A stretch of 64,000 bases of DNA. Source: G963663495 sp963663495 (GTDB lineage Bacteria > Bacteroidota > Rhodothermia > Rhodothermales > Bin80). The translations under genes were made by a program, and so were the position numbers. How positions within the stretch are numbered: the stretch's first letter is position 1; each line of letters opens with the position of its first letter. Below are positions 60,746-64,000 of this stretch, piece after piece. The notes beneath the pieces were generated by a model. It did not search any database, was not told where the DNA came from, and was given only the letters and a program-made list of their open reading frames with translations. Location: the NCBI GenBank assembly GCA_963663495.1, contig OY760427.1, forward strand, positions 3,658,001-3,722,000, given 5' to 3'.

Positions 60746-60910
60746 TTACTTTTTGTGCTTTGGTGGTGCAGACAGGATGGCTTTCGCCAGTTTTTCCGGT
60801 GTGGTAGGGATGGATTGTTGGATATTGAGAATGTCGTTTGTTACGGGGCGACCGGGGCGTTTCGTTTCCTGAATCTTGTTACCGGGCTTCGGGGATTTAT
60901 CTATGCGCAT
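60746..60910 (-). CDS. Small basic protein, possible IS1595 passenger
   Basis: 54 residues: MRIDKSPKPGNKIQETKRPG, then a helical TPEKLAKAILSAPPKHKK end. The composition is protein-like, and the motif TPEKLAKAI-SAPPK resembles small accessory proteins seen beside transposases. It lies just inside an IS1595-like terminus at about 60706. No ribosome binding site is obvious. It could be a passenger or regulator of a lost element. Confidence 0.4.
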   Translation of the reverse strand: MRIDKSPKPGNKIQETKRPGRPVTNDILNIQQSIPTTPEKLAKAILSAPPKHKK

Positions 60911-60969
60911 GGCGTTAATAGGCTATAGAGTAGTACTAATCCATTGGAGCAGAATACCGAAATGATTTC

Positions 60970-61308
60970 ATGGCGGACATCTGCTTAGAGCATGTAGGAG
61001 GCTGCATACATTGCGATCCAGTTTTCACGACAGTCAATCAATTTCAGGACCGATTCCTTAGCTTGTATCGGGACGCTCTTGACAATGCGGAAGTACTGGG
61101 CGGACCCCGGTACGGGCCACGAAGCGCACCGGACGAACCCATGAGACGCGGGCCATCAAGCACAGACATGGAAAAGCTGGCGCATAACGGCCCTGACCAC
61201 CGGAATGGGTACGGCGTTGCCAGTAAGCCGTCTGACGGTCGTTATCGGACTGTCAATCTCGTAGCTGTCGGGGAAGCCTTGCAGGCGCAGTATTGCGCGG
61301 CCCGTTAG
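60970..61308 (+). CDS. Unrecognised frame running into IS1595 copy 2
   Basis: An open frame of 112 codons (MADICLEHVGGCIHCDPVFT, later LAHNGPDHRNGYGVASKPSD and YRTVNLVAVGEA). Its last dozen codons fall inside the IS1595 end at 61270. It may be a 3'-truncated gene or a chance frame. No family is recognised and the start is arbitrary. Confidence 0.25.
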   Translation: MADICLEHVGGCIHCDPVFTTVNQFQDRFLSLYRDALDNAEVLGGPRYGPRSAPDEPMRRGPSSTDMEKLAHNGPDHRNGYGVASKPSDGRYRTVNLVAVGEALQAQYCAAR

Positions 61309-62489
61309 TCTCCGTTCTCCGTCCACGAGCAAGTAGTGGTAGCCGGCCGATGCCCGGAGTGCGCATGAGTACGGATGGCTTGATACGTTACCGCTTACGT
61401 TTAGCTATGAAATGAGGGATTTGTACATGAGCCGTTTACCGACCAGTCCTTGAGCAATTATTGTCATTTGCTCCGCTGTGTCGTAGTCGCGTGCATTGTG
61501 TCGCCCTGCAAATTCGTTCACGTACCGCTGTAGGTGCTTCTTGCTCATGTGGTGGTACGTTCCGTAGTACTCACGCTTCAGCAAAGACCAGAAGCTCTCT
61601 ACGCCATTGGTATGGGCGACCTGCTCACGAACGTATTCGCCAACAGAGTGACGTACATAGGCGTGGTTGTTGCGGCCCCGGTATGCTGACGTGCCATCCG
61701 TATAGACCTCGGTGTCTTCCGAGACATGGGTATCCACAAACGCATTGAGCGTCTGTCCGTCTGTGTTTTCTACTACCTGGGCAGAAATGCTATCGGTGGC
61801 ACAATCACGGACTCCTACAACGGCTTTCTTACCTAATGGCTCACGGCCTGCTTTCAGCTTCTTGCTGGCGTGCTTGTTCTTTTCCTTGCCGCCGAAGTAG
61901 GCTTCGTCAACCTCTACCGGACCGGCAAATAGTGCATGCTCTCCATTCCATGATTGTCGAATACGGTGGGCCAGATGCCACGCTGTAGTCTGGGTTATGC
62001 TAAGGTCACGATGCAGCTTCATGCTGGATACGCCCTTGATACTGGTAGTCATGATGTAAATGGCTAATGCCCATACTTGGTATCCCAGTTTGGAGTCCTG
62101 CATTACTGTCCCTATGCGGACACTGAATCGTTTACGGCAACTACGGCAACGATAAGGCATGCTAGGATGTTTGGCGCCAGACTGTACGTTCTTAGACGCA
62201 CAGTGCGGGCAAACAGGAGTGTCGCCCCAACGCTTCATTGCGAACCATGCTTCGGCTGATGGGTCGTCTGGAAACATTGTGGTTAGCTTGATCAAGGACA
62301 CTCCTTCACGATCAGCCCGTCCAGGGCCATTGGTGTTTCTGTTGTTTCTTTTCTTTGAAGGTATTTAGTTAGGTCATCAATCTATCACGGGATGGTGCCC
62401 ATTTTCGGTATAGTCGGTTCCCGCTATTCGCGACCATACTGCAATTATTTCAACAATTTAACGCGTGGGCAGTCAGCTATATAACTCCC
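61270..62489 (-). mobile_element. IS1595-family element, copy 2
   Basis: Ends GGGGAAGCCTTGC at 61270 and, reversed, GGGAGTTATATAGCTGACTG at the right. Length 1,220 bp, almost the same as copy 1 and in opposite orientation. The transposase is intact. Flanking 8-mers do not match. Confidence 0.86.
61405..62295 (-). CDS. IS1595-family (ISXO2-like) transposase
   Basis: About 296 residues. I take TTG 62295 as start because AAGGAG lies five bases before it; GTG 62301 would overlap that site. An N-terminal zinc ribbon (CPHCASKN with YRCRSCRKRFS) precedes the ISXO2-type DDE domain: GPVEVDEAYFGGKEKNK, EVYTDGTSAYRGRNNHAY and AHTNGVESFWSLLKREYYG. Intact, and may act in trans on the frameshifted copy 1. 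Confidence 0.92.
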   Translation of the reverse strand: MIKLTTMFPDDPSAEAWFAMKRWGDTPVCPHCASKNVQSGAKHPSMPYRCRSCRKRFSVRIGTVMQDSKLGYQVWALAIYIMTTSIKGVSSMKLHRDLSITQTTAWHLAHRIRQSWNGEHALFAGPVEVDEAYFGGKEKNKHASKKLKAGREPLGKKAVVGVRDCATDSISAQVVENTDGQTLNAFVDTHVSEDTEVYTDGTSAYRGRNNHAYVRHSVGEYVREQVAHTNGVESFWSLLKREYYGTYHHMSKKHLQRYVNEFAGRHNARDYDTAEQMTIIAQGLVGKRLMYKSLIS

Positions 62490-63002
62490 TTTCCAAGGGT
62501 CAAGCCAAGTCTCTTCCTATAAACGGAACACACATATCGCCACATAGGGTCCCACCCAAGTAGCGGCATCACATGCGAAAGTGAAGGAAGTCCACTCCAG
62601 GAGGCCGGGGTGCGCGGTAGTTGAGGCGTACATAGGCTTAGCTACGAGTTGTAGGGAGCGTCGGGCAGCCAATGGAGGATGCCCCCCTTCATCAGGCAAC
62701 GCTATTCACCCTAGATGACTTTTCCGCGTGCGAGTTGGATGATCCACCCCGGGAGCCAGTGGGCGAAAGCCGCCAGCAGGGTTCGATGAGCGGCGGGCGA
62801 ACGACGTACTCTACGGGGTACGGCGCCGCCCTCCTCCTCTCGGCAAGTACCGTGGAATGATCCATTGACCATGAAGTGTGTCGCAAACCAACGCTATGAG
62901 TGGGGCATTTCCGCGGTGCCTGCCGCTCCGGGCAAACCGTAATCGGAGATAGTCTATCCGTGGGACCGAGACGCTCACCCCGCCTGCAGTCAGAGAAACC
63001 GA
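62490..63002. other. Intergenic stretch without recognisable gene
   Basis: A 62-codon frame on the plus strand (62672-62860) and a similar one on the minus strand overlap each other; neither has a ribosome site or a known relative. No RNA or terminator was identified. Confidence 0.4.
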
Positions 63003-64000
63003 TTATCCGGTAGTCTTCAGGCGCATACGCAGCAAAAACATGTCAGCCGTCACAAACAAGGAGGACCCGTCTTCGCCAAACGCACAGTTAGAAGTGGCTT
63101 GCGTGGTCAGCAATGTTCCGAGATGGGTGCCGTCCGGTGCAAACACAAGAACTCCACCCGGTCCGGTAGCAAACAGGTTACCCGCAGCATCAACCTTCAA
63201 ACCATCCGGGAGCCCCCTTAGTCCCTGAGCTACCAGGTAGCTTGCATCAAAAAACACCCGTCCTTCCACAAGTTGACCGTCCTCGCCAACATCGTAGGCC
63301 ATCCAAATGGGATGCTCTGGATCCGAATTAGCAACATATAATGTCCGCTGATCTGGCGAAAACGCAATGCCATTCGGGCGTGAGAGGCTATCCGTAAGAA
63401 GGCTCACGGAGCCATCCTGATCCAATCTGTACACTCCCTGATAACGGAGCTCTTTAAGAGAGTCATTCACTCCGTGCTGAAGACCGTATGGTGGGTCTGT
63501 AAAATAAAGGGCTCCGCTGGCATTATATACCAGATCATTAGGGCTATTGAACCGAGCACCATCATACGCTGCTGTGAGCGTTGAATAGGAAGGCACCGGA
63601 TGTTGCAGGCCGCTTTCCAGTTTTGCGATTCTCCGATCACCATGCTGCGCCAGCACCAGACTCCCTTCGCTGTCCAACACAAGCCCATTTGATCCGACTT
63701 CGCCTCCTCGCTCGCTTGCCCCAGTGTATCCGGAAGGCTGCAAGAACTCGGTGATACCGCTCTCTTGAGTCCATTGAAATACGGTGTTCTGGGGGATGTC
63801 CGAGAACAATAGGTAGCCACTGGCGGCTACCCACACCGGGCCTTCCGACCACTCGAATCCCTGGCCGAGGACCTCAAAAGTCGCTTCAGGATCTACAAGA
63901 TCATCAAGATCAGGTAATAGGCGATCAACGCCTCCCACACTCATGACGTGGGATCCGGCGTTACACGCAGCAAGTGTAAATGCGAGGACGGGCGCTACGA
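63003..64000 (-). CDS. SMP-30/gluconolactonase-family lipoprotein, start beyond right edge
   Basis: The frame is open to the window edge. Upstream of the internal ATG 63944 it reads VAPVLAFTLAACNAGSHVMS, a lipobox (LAAC), so the true start lies outside the window and the mature protein begins at that Cys. It is a six-bladed propeller: GFEWSEGPVWVAASGYLLFS with metal-binding Glu, EVGSNGLVLDSEGSLVLAQH, DGARFNSPNDLVYNASGALY with FTDPPYG, LSRPNGIAFSPDQRTLYVAN and GLPDGLKVDAAGNLFATGPG. The Glu, Asn and Asp ligands of the family are present. It likely hydrolyses sugar lactones such as gluconolactone made by the PQQ dehydrogenase nearby. Confidence 0.9.
   Translation of the reverse strand, partial: VAPVLAFTLAACNAGSHVMSVGGVDRLLPDLDDLVDPEATFEVLGQGFEWSEGPVWVAASGYLLFSDIPQNTVFQWTQESGITEFLQPSGYTGASERGGEVGSNGLVLDSEGSLVLAQHGDRRIAKLESGLQHPVPSYSTLTAAYDGARFNSPNDLVYNASGALYFTDPPYGLQHGVNDSLKELRYQGVYRLDQDGSVSLLTDSLSRPNGIAFSPDQRTLYVANSDPEHPIWMAYDVGEDGQLVEGRVFFDASYLVAQGLRGLPDGLKVDAAGNLFATGPGGVLVFAPDGTHLGTLLTTQATSNCAFGEDGSSLFVTADMFLLRMRLKTTG

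Overview
Taxon cannot be fixed from this window. The chromosomal genes look like those of a free-living or symbiotic heterotroph, possibly of the Bacteroidota/Rhodothermota type. They include a split methylmalonyl-CoA mutase, PQQ-dehydrogenase and SMP-30 lipoproteins, Entner-Doudoroff enzymes and a giant Calx-beta surface protein with an autotransporter-like barrel. Roughly 40 percent of the window is mobile DNA, and many chromosomal genes are interrupted, frameshifted or cut short, so this reads as an accessory island full of insertion sequences and under decay.

Layout. 1-2455: a partial IS1380 element has cut a three-gene minus-strand operon (SDH_sah/ClpP-like serine protease, a 66-residue protein, and a third gene of which only 56 codons remain). 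2456-3018: relic of an ArdC-type antirestriction gene. 3019-7725: an IS66 element split by a group II intron that itself contains a second, ORF-less group II intron (a twintron). 7757-11673: a two-gene IS256-like element with perfect 8-bp target duplications, sitting in an IS1380 tail that truncated mutB. 11774-13853: mutB fragment and intact mutA. 14077-22172: an 8-kb Calx-beta/autotransporter gene broken by one stop codon and one frameshift. 22339-24245: ISNCY element. 24266-37877: a large defence island resembling class 1 DISARM/Druantia. It has an SNF2 helicase, an N6-adenine methyltransferase with a C15 tract at its frameshift, a COG1205/DruE-type helicase interrupted by an ORF-less group II intron, and a GHKL (MORC-like) ATPase. 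It is damaged by a DUF772-type IS and by point lesions. 37878-44350: second IS256-like copy, an IS1634 element, a DruA-like (DUF4338) IS fragment and an IS66 tail. 44351-54588: KDPG aldolase (eda), IS1380 copy 1, a Sel1 protein and a putative lipoprotein, IS1595 copy 1, a DruA-like IS fragment, IS1380 copy 2, an unrecognised HEPN-like gene and 2-keto-3-deoxygluconate kinase (kdgK). 54772-64000: IS66 copy 2 (intact), a lipoprotein gene stub, a PQQ-dependent dehydrogenase with a haem c insert, IS110 relics, IS1595 copy 2, and an SMP-30/gluconolactonase lipoprotein running off the right edge.

How the genes fit together. PQQ dehydrogenase, gluconolactonase, KDG kinase and KDPG aldolase suggest extracytoplasmic sugar oxidation feeding an Entner-Doudoroff-type route. 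MutA/MutB would interconvert methylmalonyl-CoA and succinyl-CoA, but mutB is truncated here. The defence island would pair DNA modification with ATP-driven anti-phage activity, but every one of its four genes is interrupted in this copy. The lesion in the methyltransferase lies in a 15-C homopolymer and could therefore be a reversible phase-OFF state. IS66, IS256-like, IS1380 and IS1595 are each present as exactly two complete or near-complete copies in opposite orientation, so much of the window is invertible by homologous recombination. Many lesions are single-base indels in short homopolymers, so some could be sequencing errors. The nonsense codons and IS insertions are less easily explained that way.
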